Source: Peribacillus frigoritolerans (GTDB taxonomy: Bacteria > Bacillota > Bacilli > Bacillales > DSM-1321). From it: a stretch of DNA of 64,000 nucleotides. How positions within the stretch are numbered: the first letter of the stretch is position 1; each line of letters starts with the position of its first letter. A program made the translations under genes and the position numbers. The stretch spans positions 5,286,262 through 5,350,261 of the forward strand of contig NZ_KV440950.1 of assembly GCF_001636405.1 (NCBI RefSeq). The letters run 5' to 3'. This document shows positions 10,007 through 19,666 of the stretch, piece by piece. Under the pieces are notes generated by a model, which saw only the letters and a program-made list of their open reading frames with translations, did not search any database and was not told the DNA's origin.

Positions 10007-10962
10007 TAGGTTACAGCCCGCTTCACAGGCACTTTTGTTATCGCGACAATTTCATGTATCACCATTCCTGCATCTAAGCCCTCATAATTCGCTTCCGGCT
10101 TCAAAATAAGCCGATGGGAAAATACGAATGGCACTAAATATTGAACATCGTCAGGCAGGACATAGTCCCTGCCCTGGATCAGCGCGTAAGCCTGGGCTGC
10201 CTTCATCAATGCTATCGATCCACGAGGGCTCACCCCTAAATAGACCCCTTCATGTGAACGTGTTTGATTCGCCAATTCAACAATGTATCGTTTTATTGTG
10301 TCATCCACTATCACCGCTTTTACCTCAGCCTGTAATTCTATCAATTCATCCAAGGTGATGACGGATTCCAATTCCTCTAGCGGTGCCGTGTATTGAGCCC
10401 TATGAAGAACCTCTATCTCTTCTTCCATACCTGGATAGCCCATTTTCATTTTTAATAGGAATCTATCCAATTGAGCCTCCGGCAGCGGATATGTTCCCTC
10501 GTACTCGATTGGATTTTGTGTCGCCATGACAAAAAAGGGTTTCTCCAATCCTCTTGTGACACCATCAATCGTCACACTTGCCTCTTCCATCGCTTCAAGC
10601 AATGCAGACTGGGTTTTCGGCGAGGTCCGGTTTATTTCATCGGCTAAAATAATATGGCCCATTATCGGACCTGGCCTAAAGATGAATTCTTGTTCCTTAG
10701 GATTGAAGATCGAAACGCCAGTAACATCCGAAGGAAGTAAATCGGGCGTGAATTGAATTCGCTTGAAGCTTGCACCTATTGATTTTGCCAATGCCCTTAC
10801 CATGACTGTCTTTCCCACACCCGGAACATCCTCCAATAAGACATGTCCGCCGGAAAGGAGTGCTACGATGCTTAGTTCTGCTATATCCCGTTTTCCGATA
10901 ATCACCTTTTCGATATTCCCCAGAACCATTTCCAGTTTTTGATTGACCTGCTTATAATTCAT
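10006..10962 (-). CDS. yeaC: MoxR-family AAA+ ATPase
   Basis: 318 aa, typical length. Walker A is EDVPGVGKTVMVRAL (about 40-54); Walker B is IILADEINRTSP (about 104-115); sensor 1 is MATQNPIEYEGTYPLPEAQLDRF. MoxR ATPases act as chaperones that activate partner complexes, here presumably YeaD and YebA. First gene of the operon, with a GGGAGG ribosome site 6 nt before the ATG. Confidence 0.9.
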   Translation of the reverse strand: MNYKQVNQKLEMVLGNIEKVIIGKRDIAELSIVALLSGGHVLLEDVPGVGKTVMVRALAKSIGASFKRIQFTPDLLPSDVTGVSIFNPKEQEFIFRPGPIMGHIILADEINRTSPKTQSALLEAMEEASVTIDGVTRGLEKPFFVMATQNPIEYEGTYPLPEAQLDRFLLKMKMGYPGMEEEIEVLHRAQYTAPLEELESVITLDELIELQAEVKAVIVDDTIKRYIVELANQTRSHEGVYLGVSPRGSIALMKAAQAYALIQGRDYVLPDDVQYLVPFVFSHRLILKPEANYEGLDAGMVIHEIVAITKVPVKRAVT

Positions 10963-11310
10963 TCTCTACCTCCCGGGATTCACATTATCACTATTATTTC
11001 ATGTCTTCTCTATATCACGCATTTTACATTAAGACCCAATTGAACCTTACATTGTAAGTTTACTAGATAACCGGAAAACCATAAACGAATTTGTTCTAAA
11101 AATATTATAGTGGCTTACTGAAAAAGGCAGGGTTAACGGTTTACTAAGTGAATATACCAATGATGACATCCATTTGTTTAATGAAAATGTCCTGTCACGC
11201 CATGGACCAAGGATTGGGGAAGCTGTTGAACTCGCAGACTGTTCATCCTGACTTGTTCAAATAACTGATAGGATGCGCCAATAAATCTGCACATCGCAGT
11301 TTGTAGACAA

Positions 11311-11344
11311 AAGGGTTTCGGAATTAAAAAATTCCGAAACCCTT
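11311..11344. terminator. Symmetric hairpin, likely bidirectional terminator
   Basis: A 15-bp perfect stem (AAGGGTTTCGGAATT and its complement, 4-nt loop) has T-runs on either side. No intact gene ends next to it, so it may be a leftover of a lost gene. Confidence 0.6.
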
Positions 11345-11364
11345 TTGAAATTCCACTTTTGGCA

Positions 11365-11460
11365 GTTATGAGAATTGGGCCGGGAAAAGCGCGTTCAGGA
11401 AGACCCCGCAGGCGCCCGCCCGCGGAAAGCGAGTGCCTGGAGCGGAGATCAACGTCCAAA
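11365..11460. repeat. Dispersed Bacillus intergenic repeat (GC-rich)
   Basis: This GC-rich block contains the strings AAAGCGAGTGCCTGGAGCGG, AGATCAACGTCC and a segment complementary to GGTCTTCCTGAACGCG. I recognise it as a non-coding repeat scattered through genomes of this Bacillus group. A degenerate second copy of its GCGAGTGCCT / ATCAACG part lies at 43012-43048. Recognition is from memory. Confidence 0.5.
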
Positions 11461-11649
11461 TTGTACAAGCCATAAATAAACGGCAGGCAAACTCCAATAA
11501 ATCGTCCACCTTTTCATAATTTCCCGCTCCTGTCATCAGGGCAATGAAGCCACGCCCTTCCGATCTGTATATTCTGAGTAAACTTCTTTTCTATCTTGTT
11601 TATGCTAAAATGAATGCAATCCACTCCTAAGATATAAGAGGTACTGATC

Positions 11650-11727
11650 ATGTATAAAAAATTCTTCATTTTGATCTTCGCAGCCGCCCTACTTTTAGGG
11701 CTTATTAAAACCGTTATGGATATGTAG
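11650..11727 (+). CDS. 25-aa single-pass membrane peptide
   Basis: MYKKFFILIFAAALLLGLIK followed by TVMDM: a lysine-rich start, one hydrophobic helix and a short tail. An AGAGG ribosome site lies 8 nt upstream, an extended -10 promoter element about 40 nt upstream, and a strong terminator starts 2 nt after the stop. The full set of expression signals supports a real small gene despite the length. Function unknown. Confidence 0.55.
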   Translation: MYKKFFILIFAAALLLGLIKTVMDM

Positions 11728-11728
11728 T

Positions 11729-11767
11729 GAAAACAGCCCGATTCCTGAGGGGAATCGGGCTGTTTTC
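11729..11767. terminator. Bidirectional terminator between peptide gene and essA
   Basis: A 17-bp perfect stem (GAAAACAGCCCGATTCC and its complement) with a 5-nt loop has T4 tracts on both sides. It closes the plus-strand peptide gene and overlaps the last codon region of essA, ending the type VII operon. Confidence 0.9.
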
Positions 11768-12248
11768 ATTTTCGTTTAACCTCTCCATTCAGCTTCCCCA
11801 TTTTCGGGATAAGGATAAAAAACAAACAAACGACCAAAAGTGCCAAAACGATGCCGAGCAATATCGTCAGGTCAAAATTAAGCGAAGGCTCTGTTTCTTC
11901 TTCGTTTCTCGTTGGAATGCGGACCTCCGAGAATAATCCAAGCTGTTCTGATTTTGAAGCGATGGTATTATTTTGATTCTCCATTACAGGAGACTGAAAC
12001 AGTGAGTCCTTCACCGAGTCAATGGCATCATATTTCCCTCTTTCAAAAGTGAGGTCTTTTTGTTCTTCAGGCAATTTCCGCTTCTGTTCCAACAATCCTT
12101 CTTCATGGAAAAACTCCGTTTGAATATCAATATCGTTTTCTTGATATTCATTGGGCTCCACCATCGGTTCCTCTTCCGCCCCGCCATGAGGTGCATGGCT
12201 AAAAAACAGGATGAGCAAGACAGGCATTACGTATTTATTCCACTTCAT
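11766..12248 (-). CDS. essA: Type VII secretion membrane protein EssA (YueC)
   Basis: Last gene of the type VII secretion operon. 160 aa from the ATG at 12248. A signal-like hydrophobic N-terminus (KYVMPVLLILFFSHAPHGGA) is followed by a polar, acidic outside segment and one C-terminal membrane helix (TILLGIVLALLVVCLFFILI), then a basic tail. This matches EssA/YueC topology. The reading frame overlaps the end of esaA by 14 nt. A TTG at 12272 would add 8 residues before the signal and is less likely. Confidence 0.82.
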   Translation of the reverse strand: MKWNKYVMPVLLILFFSHAPHGGAEEEPMVEPNEYQENDIDIQTEFFHEEGLLEQKRKLPEEQKDLTFERGKYDAIDSVKDSLFQSPVMENQNNTIASKSEQLGLFSEVRIPTRNEEETEPSLNFDLTILLGIVLALLVVCLFFILIPKMGKLNGEVKRK

Positions 12249-15162
12249 GGGCCATTGCTCTTCTTTCTGCAAGACGCTTCATTATATATGGAATGACCGT
12301 TGCGATAAGCGTCAGTACAATCAAGATGATACTAGCCGGAATGAATGCCGACTGATTACCGAATTGAATGGACATGTATACGTCCGCAACAGGGTGGTCT
12401 ACATTGAAATTAGGCATGATTAAATCCAATAATGGAATGGTAAAGAAACTGATCAAACCAATCACCAGGATAGCACCGACAAACGGCCCAATCGAGAAGG
12501 CAAGTCTGGTAAACGCTGAACAGAAGAATAAAAGCAGGACGGTGAAGACGGTCCATTTAATCTCCTGCATATCTCCCAGTGGATAGATCTTCAAGCCATA
12601 CATGCTGATGATTAAACCTACGATCAGATTCAATAAGGTAAACAAGGCCGCATGGACCATCATTGGAATGGCTTCATAATGATGCAGGAAGAAACCGATC
12701 AATATCCCAGAAATGAGTATGATCACCAACATGACGATCGGTGGGATATTAACCTTTTCCTGATGAAGGACTTCCCCGCTGATTTGTACGGGATTCGCTA
12801 AATATTCGTACACATACCCGTTCTCCTGATCATCGACTAGAGTATTGTTCAAGACGCTATATACATCCGTCTTGATTTTTTCAGTTGAGTCAACATTTTG
12901 GGACCAATTATCATTAAGCTGATCGGCCCTTTCCTGTACGGACCCCACTTTTGCTTGCAGGTCTGCTGTATCCTTCGTGACCGTTTCCTGTCTTTCCGCT
13001 ACAGAATTGACAAGCTCGGAAATGAAGCCGACAGTTGTTGCCGTATTGTCTTGAAGTGATACAAACATTTCTCCATCAAGGTTAACTGGCGGTTCGGCCT
13101 CCATCTCAGGAACTTCCATATCATCCGACAAATTGGCAGACACTTCTTGAGCCTTGCCGGTAATTGCCGCCAATTCAGCTAAAGTGGCTTTCTGCCCCGT
13201 TTCGACGTTAGCATCATATTCTTCCATATAACCCATAATGGATTCCGAGAACATCCCGAAGTTCTCATTGACTCCTGCTAAACTGGCTTTAACGAGTTTC
13301 GCTTCTTCATCTACATTTCCGGAAACCCCATTTTTCAAGTTTTCCAATTCTTTTATATTGGCTGCAAATATCTTATCTACATTTGCTTCGGTGACTCTTT
13401 CAGCCAATTCACCATAAGATGAGAGTGAACCGTAATAGGCAAGAAGGGTAGTTGAATCCCGATTGGTGATAGGATTCTCGAAGGCCTTCACAAGCACCGC
13501 TCGCCTTTCACCCCCCACTTTTTCCAGAAGTGACTGTTCGAGAGTCTTGATTTCTGCGATGGCCTCTTCGATTGTCATACTCTGGATGTCCTGTAATTTT
13601 TGAATATCTTCCTGTGACTTTTTCCATTGGTCACCTAAATCCTTATAATTCGTGCCGAGTTCATTATAATCAGCTTGTAATTCCGTAAACTGCGCCAGCA
13701 GGTCATTATATGAATCTACCAGTGTATTAAACTCCGTTATCACTTGGTTATAATTCCCCGTTCTGCCGCTTACCGTTCCGCTGAGATTATTGATTTCCGT
13801 TTGGAGTTCCGCTGTAAGGATGTTGATTTGTTCAGCAGCTCCTTCACTTCCTTCTGCCGGCACCAAACTTTCAAGTGCCGTGTTGATCCCATTGATTTGA
13901 TCCAGCAGTACCTGCAGAGACAGTTCATCAATCGGGTCCTTCTTGTCAGGTGCAGCAGCTGATTCACCTTTTCCCGTTTCCGTTTCAATATCCTCTATAG
14001 GCGTCGTTCCTTCACCTATATCCTCCCCATCACCAGAGCTGCTTGCAAGATTTCCTCTTTGCATAAGCAAGGTTGACTGAAGGTTATCAAGACCCGCCTC
14101 TTCCGATTGTTTCAATTGTTCAATCGAGCTTTGTTGATCTTGGGTGATTTTCGTAATTTGTTCTACTTGTTTGTCTTTCATGCTTGTTGAAAATTGTTCC
14201 AATTCATTACTGCTGGAATCAAGTTTCTGCTGCATGATTCCAACATTTTCTCTAATGCCTTGATCATTAAGGCTGTATTTCGTATTCATCCCTTGCTGAA
14301 TCTCTGGTATAGATTGATTCCCCTCATTCAGCACCTTGTCGTATGACTGCACACTCTCCATGACAAGCTGCTGATTTTGGGCAGAGGCCTTCTCAAAAAG
14401 GATACTTTGAGCTTTTTGATATTCCTCAAAAGAAACAACATCTTTCACAAATGAAGCCATTTGAGTCTTCGTGTTCCCTATTTCATCAATTGTTTCAGTA
14501 CTTGTTTTGCCAGCATCTTTCGTCTCGGCAAAAACTCCTTCAAGCATGTCCTTATGCTGCTTGATTTCGCCTGCAAGACTTTCCGAGCTTGGAGTATAAA
14601 ACTCATACATCGTGTTTTGAAAAGCGATTTCTTTAGCAAGGACATTATCGAACTTCTTACGGATGTCCTCGACTGATTGGGAAACATAGCTCCAATACTG
14701 TGTTGAAATATGCTTATTCATTTTGCTCTTTGTTTTCTCTAATTCCTTTTGTACCTTTTCCATGTTCTCTGCATTCAAACTGGGTTGTACCTTGTACTTT
14801 ATCCCCGCCTTGACAGGCTGTTCATCATCGAACGTATAAATATTCTCTGAAAAATCGGATGGAAAATATATGACTGCATCATACTTTTCATTTGCAAGTC
14901 CACTTTCCGCTGTACTTCTATTTACCACAAACCACTCATATTCAGAATCCTTGTCCAGTGTAGTAACAAGCTCTGAGCCCATGTAAATGGGGTTATTGTT
15001 AAATTCTGTCCCATTATCTTCATTTACAATGGCGATTTCGCGAGAAGCCGTTTCCGTCTTTTTCATTGGATTTTGGCCAATATAAGAAAAAAACAAGATT
15101 GGCAGCGCTAAGATCACCAGTATTTTACCGATTAACAGCATCGGTTTTATTTTTTCAGACAC
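12235..15162 (-). CDS. esaA: Type VII secretion protein EsaA (YueB)
   Basis: Large membrane core protein of the Bacillota type VII secretion system; in B. subtilis YueB is also the SPP1 phage receptor. About 975 aa. One N-terminal helix (LLIGKILVILALPILFFSYI) precedes an extracellular region of about 770 residues rich in glutamine and coiled coil, then five or six C-terminal helices (from about 795). I chose the GTG at 15162, 10 nt after AGGAGA and overlapping the essC stop by 8 nt. An in-frame ATG at 15189 has a poorer context. The acidic insert DEEAK/GEGTT region near 380-410 is probably a flexible linker. Confidence 0.88.
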   Translation of the reverse strand: MSEKIKPMLLIGKILVILALPILFFSYIGQNPMKKTETASREIAIVNEDNGTEFNNNPIYMGSELVTTLDKDSEYEWFVVNRSTAESGLANEKYDAVIYFPSDFSENIYTFDDEQPVKAGIKYKVQPSLNAENMEKVQKELEKTKSKMNKHISTQYWSYVSQSVEDIRKKFDNVLAKEIAFQNTMYEFYTPSSESLAGEIKQHKDMLEGVFAETKDAGKTSTETIDEIGNTKTQMASFVKDVVSFEEYQKAQSILFEKASAQNQQLVMESVQSYDKVLNEGNQSIPEIQQGMNTKYSLNDQGIRENVGIMQQKLDSSSNELEQFSTSMKDKQVEQITKITQDQQSSIEQLKQSEEAGLDNLQSTLLMQRGNLASSSGDGEDIGEGTTPIEDIETETGKGESAAAPDKKDPIDELSLQVLLDQINGINTALESLVPAEGSEGAAEQINILTAELQTEINNLSGTVSGRTGNYNQVITEFNTLVDSYNDLLAQFTELQADYNELGTNYKDLGDQWKKSQEDIQKLQDIQSMTIEEAIAEIKTLEQSLLEKVGGERRAVLVKAFENPITNRDSTTLLAYYGSLSSYGELAERVTEANVDKIFAANIKELENLKNGVSGNVDEEAKLVKASLAGVNENFGMFSESIMGYMEEYDANVETGQKATLAELAAITGKAQEVSANLSDDMEVPEMEAEPPVNLDGEMFVSLQDNTATTVGFISELVNSVAERQETVTKDTADLQAKVGSVQERADQLNDNWSQNVDSTEKIKTDVYSVLNNTLVDDQENGYVYEYLANPVQISGEVLHQEKVNIPPIVMLVIILISGILIGFFLHHYEAIPMMVHAALFTLLNLIVGLIISMYGLKIYPLGDMQEIKWTVFTVLLLFFCSAFTRLAFSIGPFVGAILVIGLISFFTIPLLDLIMPNFNVDHPVADVYMSIQFGNQSAFIPASIILIVLTLIATVIPYIMKRLAERRAMAHEVE

Positions 15163-18100
15163 TCTCTTGCACTCTCCTTCTTTCTTCACTTAGCGGAATT
15201 TGGATTTTACTCTCCTGGCCATTCAGCACAAAGTATCCGTAACCCGGCTGTATTTCTTCTTCTTTTCTGGAATAGGAGAGGGTGTACAAGCTTTGGTCCG
15301 ATTTTTTAAGAAGCAAAACAGCCTGTCTGACTTGTTTCAGTTCGGTTGTCAACGAATCATACCCCTTCGTGAAGTCGTTGGCATTTCCAGCGACAATCAG
15401 ACTAAACCCGAGATGGCTGTATTGTTTCATCAAACTGCTGATCCTATCCTGAATCCTGCCGTCTATCGTTTGTTGGATCCTTGAAATGCTATCTATGACA
15501 AATATGACCGGTGGGAATTCCAGTTGCTTCATCGGTGTCAATTCCAATGCCGCAAGATAACTTCGCTCACGTTCTTCAAATATTCCAGTGATATGATCGA
15601 GCCATTCGGTTATCCGCTCTTTTGTTTCCACATAGCTCACCTTCTCCTCAAAAGCATAAGAAGATAGGCCGCGATCCACTCCGTCAAATAATCCAATTTC
15701 GCCGACCGCCTGTGTAAGCAACGATTCCAGCAGCACTTTAAGGACATTCGTTTTCCCTTTACGTGACTGTCCTACGACAAGCAGGAATGGATTGGCATTC
15801 AACTCCACGAATACAGGTGTAACGCTTTCCTCTGAAAGCCCGATTGGAATGGTATCCTTCTTAATGGTTTGTGAGCAGTAACTCTGGAAGCTGCTGGAAT
15901 CAAGACGTGCCGGTAACATCCGAATCGCCGGCGGTTTGTCCATTTCCTTATATTTAACCTTATGTTCTGCCACAGATTGTTTCATTTCTTCCAAAACGGC
16001 TATATCATCCGCTCCATCGGCTGGTAAGTAAATCTGGGTGAGATAGGTTTGGTCCTTTTTCACCAACGCCCTGCCAGGAACAGGTTCATTTTCATAAGGG
16101 GTTCTCCCCAAAACTGAATATTTTTCCGAACTGTCCATTAAGTAATGGACGACCTTCGTCTTAAGGCTATTCATTAACGGCTGGCGAATCGCATTGATTC
16201 TCGTTGCCGTTAAAATCATGAAGATTCCAAGTGATTGTCCATCACGTGCAAACTGAACGAATTGGGCTTCCTGATCCTGCATCTCATCCTTCACTATGTC
16301 AAAATTGTCGACCACGATATAAATAATCGGCAATTTATCTTCCACCAATGCATTATAAAGCTTAATGTTACTAAGCTCCTTTTCTGAAAAAAGCTGCTTA
16401 CGCCTTTCCATTTCCACCTTCATGAATAACATGAATTTTTCGATTTTCCTTAACTCATCAAACCTAAAGTATTCCCCAGTATGAGGCAGCTGGCGCATTG
16501 GCAGTAAAGCGCTATTCCCGAAGTCAAAAATATAATAATGCAGTTCTTCAGGACTGAATTGATCTGCAAAACTAAAGAGAAGTGTCAAAACGGTGGTTGA
16601 CTTGCCGTACCCGGAAGAACCAAAAACCCCTATATTCCCATCATCAATCCAGTTATAGACATAATTGGTCTGGCTTTGCAATTCGGGCTCATCTTTCATT
16701 CCCAGGTGGAATTGATTCATCGTCAGGCTTCTTTCAGGGTTTCTTGATAAACGATCTGAAAGAGGCGGCAGCCATGGGCTTGCCAACTTCTTAATCTCCA
16801 TTTCTTCCTGTATCGCCACAATTCGATCCGCCACGGCTTCAATTTCACTAATCTTTTCTTTCCTCTTATTAGTGACCTGTTCCGATACATTAGAGATTTG
16901 AACAAGACCGAGGTCCGTGACAAGTGCCACTTCATCCTCAGATCCAACCGTATCCTCTAAATATGGTGCACCGCTCCATGCAGACTGGAACAATTCATAA
17001 ACTTCGTTATTTCCAACCTGCAAATATCCCCGTCCAGTGACAGTAATATTTGCCGCATCGCTATTTTTAAGAATTTCCTTACTATCATTGGCATCCTGCA
17101 CTTTCAAAGAAATTTTAAAACGGGCATTGCTCCAAATCTGGTTATCAATTACACCGCCCGGCTTTTGTGTAGCAAGAATTAAATGAACTCCCAAGCTCCG
17201 TCCAATTCGCGCCGTACTCACTAATTCGCGGATGAAATCGGGTTCTTCATTTTTAAGTTCCGCAAACTCATCTGATATCAAAAATAGGTGCGGTAACGGT
17301 TCATCCGCTTTGCCTTCTTTGTATAGGTCCGTGTAATCGTTGATATGATTGACTTCGTATCGATCAAACATGCGCTGGCGCTTCTTCAATTCACTATTGA
17401 TGGATGCTAGTGCCCTGGCACTGAAGTTCTTGCTTCCCTCAATATTCGTAATGACTCCCAGCAGATGCGGAATCTGCCTGAATGGCTGTGCCATTCCCCC
17501 GCCTTTATAATCAATGAGCAAAAAGGCAACTTCATGCGGATGATAATGAACGGCTAATGATAGGATGTAGGTTTGCAGCAATTCACTTTTCCCCGATCCT
17601 GTCGTTCCGGCAACCAATCCATGGGGGCCATGCGCCTTTTCATGCAAGTTCAATTCAACCCTATCCGTTTTCCCTTTCAATCCAATCGGAACTGCCAAGG
17701 ATTTGGAAGACTGATTGGTCCGCCAGTTTTGGCTGATAGGCAGCTCTTCCACTTCACGAGCTTTCAATAATTCAAGGAATGAAACGGTTTCTGGTATGGA
17801 ATTGTTCATGCCTTTTTGATGATCTAATGAACGGAGCGTACGTGCATAACGCTCATTTCCTTCTTTTGAATGTGCATCAAGTTTAAAGGGAGTATGAACG
17901 GCCTTCGTTTGCTGGATGAGAATCTCACCCTCAAAATCATTGATGTACTTAACAAGCGTATGGACATTTTCCGTCAAACTTTCTTTTGCATCCGCTGCAA
18001 AAATCGTCGAGATGCCTAAATCGTCCGTTTTGCCTTCTAAATATTCCAATATGACATGCTCAGCAATTAAATTACGATCCGTGACAATAAAGACAAAGTG

Positions 18101-19636
18101 GGGAGTGAATCTCACTTTCCCTTTGTTCTCATCCAAATCTCTTTCCCTCAATAGCTGATAAATCGAGGTCAGGAGCTGGTCACGTGATTGCTCATTATAT
18201 ATGAATCCTTTTGCATAGGCATGCGGCAATTGAAAATGAGGGAGCCATTTCATCCATTCCCATTCCTGATAATCCTTTTCCGGAAAGATGGCGACAAATC
18301 GAACATCATGATAACTATGAAAAAAGGCCAGTTGCCCAATCAATTGCTGCAGCTCCCGTTTAACAATCGATTCCTTTCCGACCAGGCCCATCGATCCGTT
18401 TGATAAATCGATCGATAATGGAAGATCTTCCAAGTTTTTGTACACATCCACAAGTTCCTGCGACTGCTCAAGTAAATCATCTATATCCCGATTGGACATA
18501 TCGCTGCTATTTACCGACACCTGATAACTTGAGGGTATGGTCGCCGTTCCGATCTTAAAGTGCAGGGCATCTTCACTTTCCAGAGTTCGTTCCCATATAC
18601 GATCGCTAATACTATCAGTTAGAAGCTTCATCCTTTCAAAGGAGGGGTAATGATAGAACAGCACATTCTTTTGTTTTTCAGACAGCTCTTGAAGTTCTTC
18701 CCTCTTCTGCTCTAGATACCTGGTATATACACGTTGGCGTTTTTCTTCTCTGAATTTTTGCTTCTTTTTGTCTTTAAAGTATTGTACCGTCGAGGTAACT
18801 AAAGTCGTCGTGAACATCACAATAGATATGATGATGAAAATGCCCCGCGGCTGAATGACCGTGATGACCCCCATGACGATCAGCATCATTAAGGGCGGCA
18901 TAAGGATTAACCATAACCCTCTATTATTATCTTCAGCTTCTTGGCTCGGAAAAGATATCGTCACTTTCTCATCCGGCAATTCGTAGATCATCCTTGGTGT
19001 CCGGCGATACTGTGGATAGTTTTTTTTCATTTCAGAGATTGGCTTCTTCATTTTAGCTAATGATGTTTCATAACTTTCGGCGCTATGAATCATCAATAAG
19101 TCGCCTTCAATCAACCTCAGCACCATATGCGGCCAGCAAACCAGATCACCATTTTGGATGGGAACAGCCTTCGTTACCCTTTCACCATTCAGGAATATCC
19201 TGCCATTACCCTCTGGCATGAGGTGCCACTGCCCTTTATGCAGCACAAGGGAAAAGTCATTGCCGGAAACGGGTCCTTCTTTACGAATGGTCGCTCCCGC
19301 CTTGGCCGATAAAGTGATTTCTTTCAAGTTGCCTATATAATAGAGGCTTTCTTCCAATTCCCCCGACGTATAAAAAATCTCGACCGTTTCTTCTCCTTCT
19401 TGAAAGGTGAAGCTATGGAATGGCTTTACATCGCCAAGCTTCTTGGCCTCTCTAAACACCTCATATTCATCAAGTCCCTCATGTTTTTTCAGCTTGATAG
19501 GACCTTGTTCAAAAGGAATGGAATAAACGGTAATCGTATCCTGTTTTGATGGCCCAATCGAAATTGGACCGTTATGATTATCCTTGATCGTAAAGGATTG
19601 GTAGGTCCCACTAGAATAAATCCATAATAAACTCAT
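15155..19636 (-). CDS. essC: Type VII secretion ATPase EssC (YukBA)
   Basis: Motor of the secretion system. 1493 aa. Two N-terminal FHA-like domains (about 1-190; VSGNDFSLVLHKGQWHL, GRIFLNGERV) precede two membrane helices (about 226-270) and three FtsK/SpoIIIE-type ATPase domains. Walker A lysines are K683 (GTTGSGKS), K1012 (GSSGYGKST) and K1295 (GQSRKGKTN). D1 has the canonical Walker B VAFLLIDYKGGG. D3 has a less canonical P-loop, as in the family, where D1 does most ATP hydrolysis. Length and architecture match the fused YukBA form. It is followed by esaA with overlapping ends. Confidence 0.95.
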   Translation of the reverse strand: MSLLWIYSSGTYQSFTIKDNHNGPISIGPSKQDTITVYSIPFEQGPIKLKKHEGLDEYEVFREAKKLGDVKPFHSFTFQEGEETVEIFYTSGELEESLYYIGNLKEITLSAKAGATIRKEGPVSGNDFSLVLHKGQWHLMPEGNGRIFLNGERVTKAVPIQNGDLVCWPHMVLRLIEGDLLMIHSAESYETSLAKMKKPISEMKKNYPQYRRTPRMIYELPDEKVTISFPSQEAEDNNRGLWLILMPPLMMLIVMGVITVIQPRGIFIIISIVMFTTTLVTSTVQYFKDKKKQKFREEKRQRVYTRYLEQKREELQELSEKQKNVLFYHYPSFERMKLLTDSISDRIWERTLESEDALHFKIGTATIPSSYQVSVNSSDMSNRDIDDLLEQSQELVDVYKNLEDLPLSIDLSNGSMGLVGKESIVKRELQQLIGQLAFFHSYHDVRFVAIFPEKDYQEWEWMKWLPHFQLPHAYAKGFIYNEQSRDQLLTSIYQLLRERDLDENKGKVRFTPHFVFIVTDRNLIAEHVILEYLEGKTDDLGISTIFAADAKESLTENVHTLVKYINDFEGEILIQQTKAVHTPFKLDAHSKEGNERYARTLRSLDHQKGMNNSIPETVSFLELLKAREVEELPISQNWRTNQSSKSLAVPIGLKGKTDRVELNLHEKAHGPHGLVAGTTGSGKSELLQTYILSLAVHYHPHEVAFLLIDYKGGGMAQPFRQIPHLLGVITNIEGSKNFSARALASINSELKKRQRMFDRYEVNHINDYTDLYKEGKADEPLPHLFLISDEFAELKNEEPDFIRELVSTARIGRSLGVHLILATQKPGGVIDNQIWSNARFKISLKVQDANDSKEILKNSDAANITVTGRGYLQVGNNEVYELFQSAWSGAPYLEDTVGSEDEVALVTDLGLVQISNVSEQVTNKRKEKISEIEAVADRIVAIQEEMEIKKLASPWLPPLSDRLSRNPERSLTMNQFHLGMKDEPELQSQTNYVYNWIDDGNIGVFGSSGYGKSTTVLTLLFSFADQFSPEELHYYIFDFGNSALLPMRQLPHTGEYFRFDELRKIEKFMLFMKVEMERRKQLFSEKELSNIKLYNALVEDKLPIIYIVVDNFDIVKDEMQDQEAQFVQFARDGQSLGIFMILTATRINAIRQPLMNSLKTKVVHYLMDSSEKYSVLGRTPYENEPVPGRALVKKDQTYLTQIYLPADGADDIAVLEEMKQSVAEHKVKYKEMDKPPAIRMLPARLDSSSFQSYCSQTIKKDTIPIGLSEESVTPVFVELNANPFLLVVGQSRKGKTNVLKVLLESLLTQAVGEIGLFDGVDRGLSSYAFEEKVSYVETKERITEWLDHITGIFEERERSYLAALELTPMKQLEFPPVIFVIDSISRIQQTIDGRIQDRISSLMKQYSHLGFSLIVAGNANDFTKGYDSLTTELKQVRQAVLLLKKSDQSLYTLSYSRKEEEIQPGYGYFVLNGQESKIQIPLSEERRRVQESV

Positions 19637-19666
19637 TAAATCTCACCTCCGCAAAAGGCCCACTGC

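Larger units (their letters stand above)
10963..11649. other. Intergenic stretch without a clear gene
   Basis: Besides the hairpin at 11311-11344 and the repeat at 11365-11460 (listed separately), I see an 18-bp imperfect palindrome at 11043-11060 (TTACA-t-TGTAA core) in the presumed yeaC promoter region. An extended -10 (TGCTAAAAT, about 11604-11612) lies ahead of the peptide gene at 11650. No frame here has both a ribosome site and plausible composition. Confidence 0.5.

Noticed and set aside
11178-11468. 96-codon minus frame across the intergenic repeat
   Set aside because: It runs through a known type of non-coding repeat and a terminator hairpin, has no ribosome site and has odd composition.
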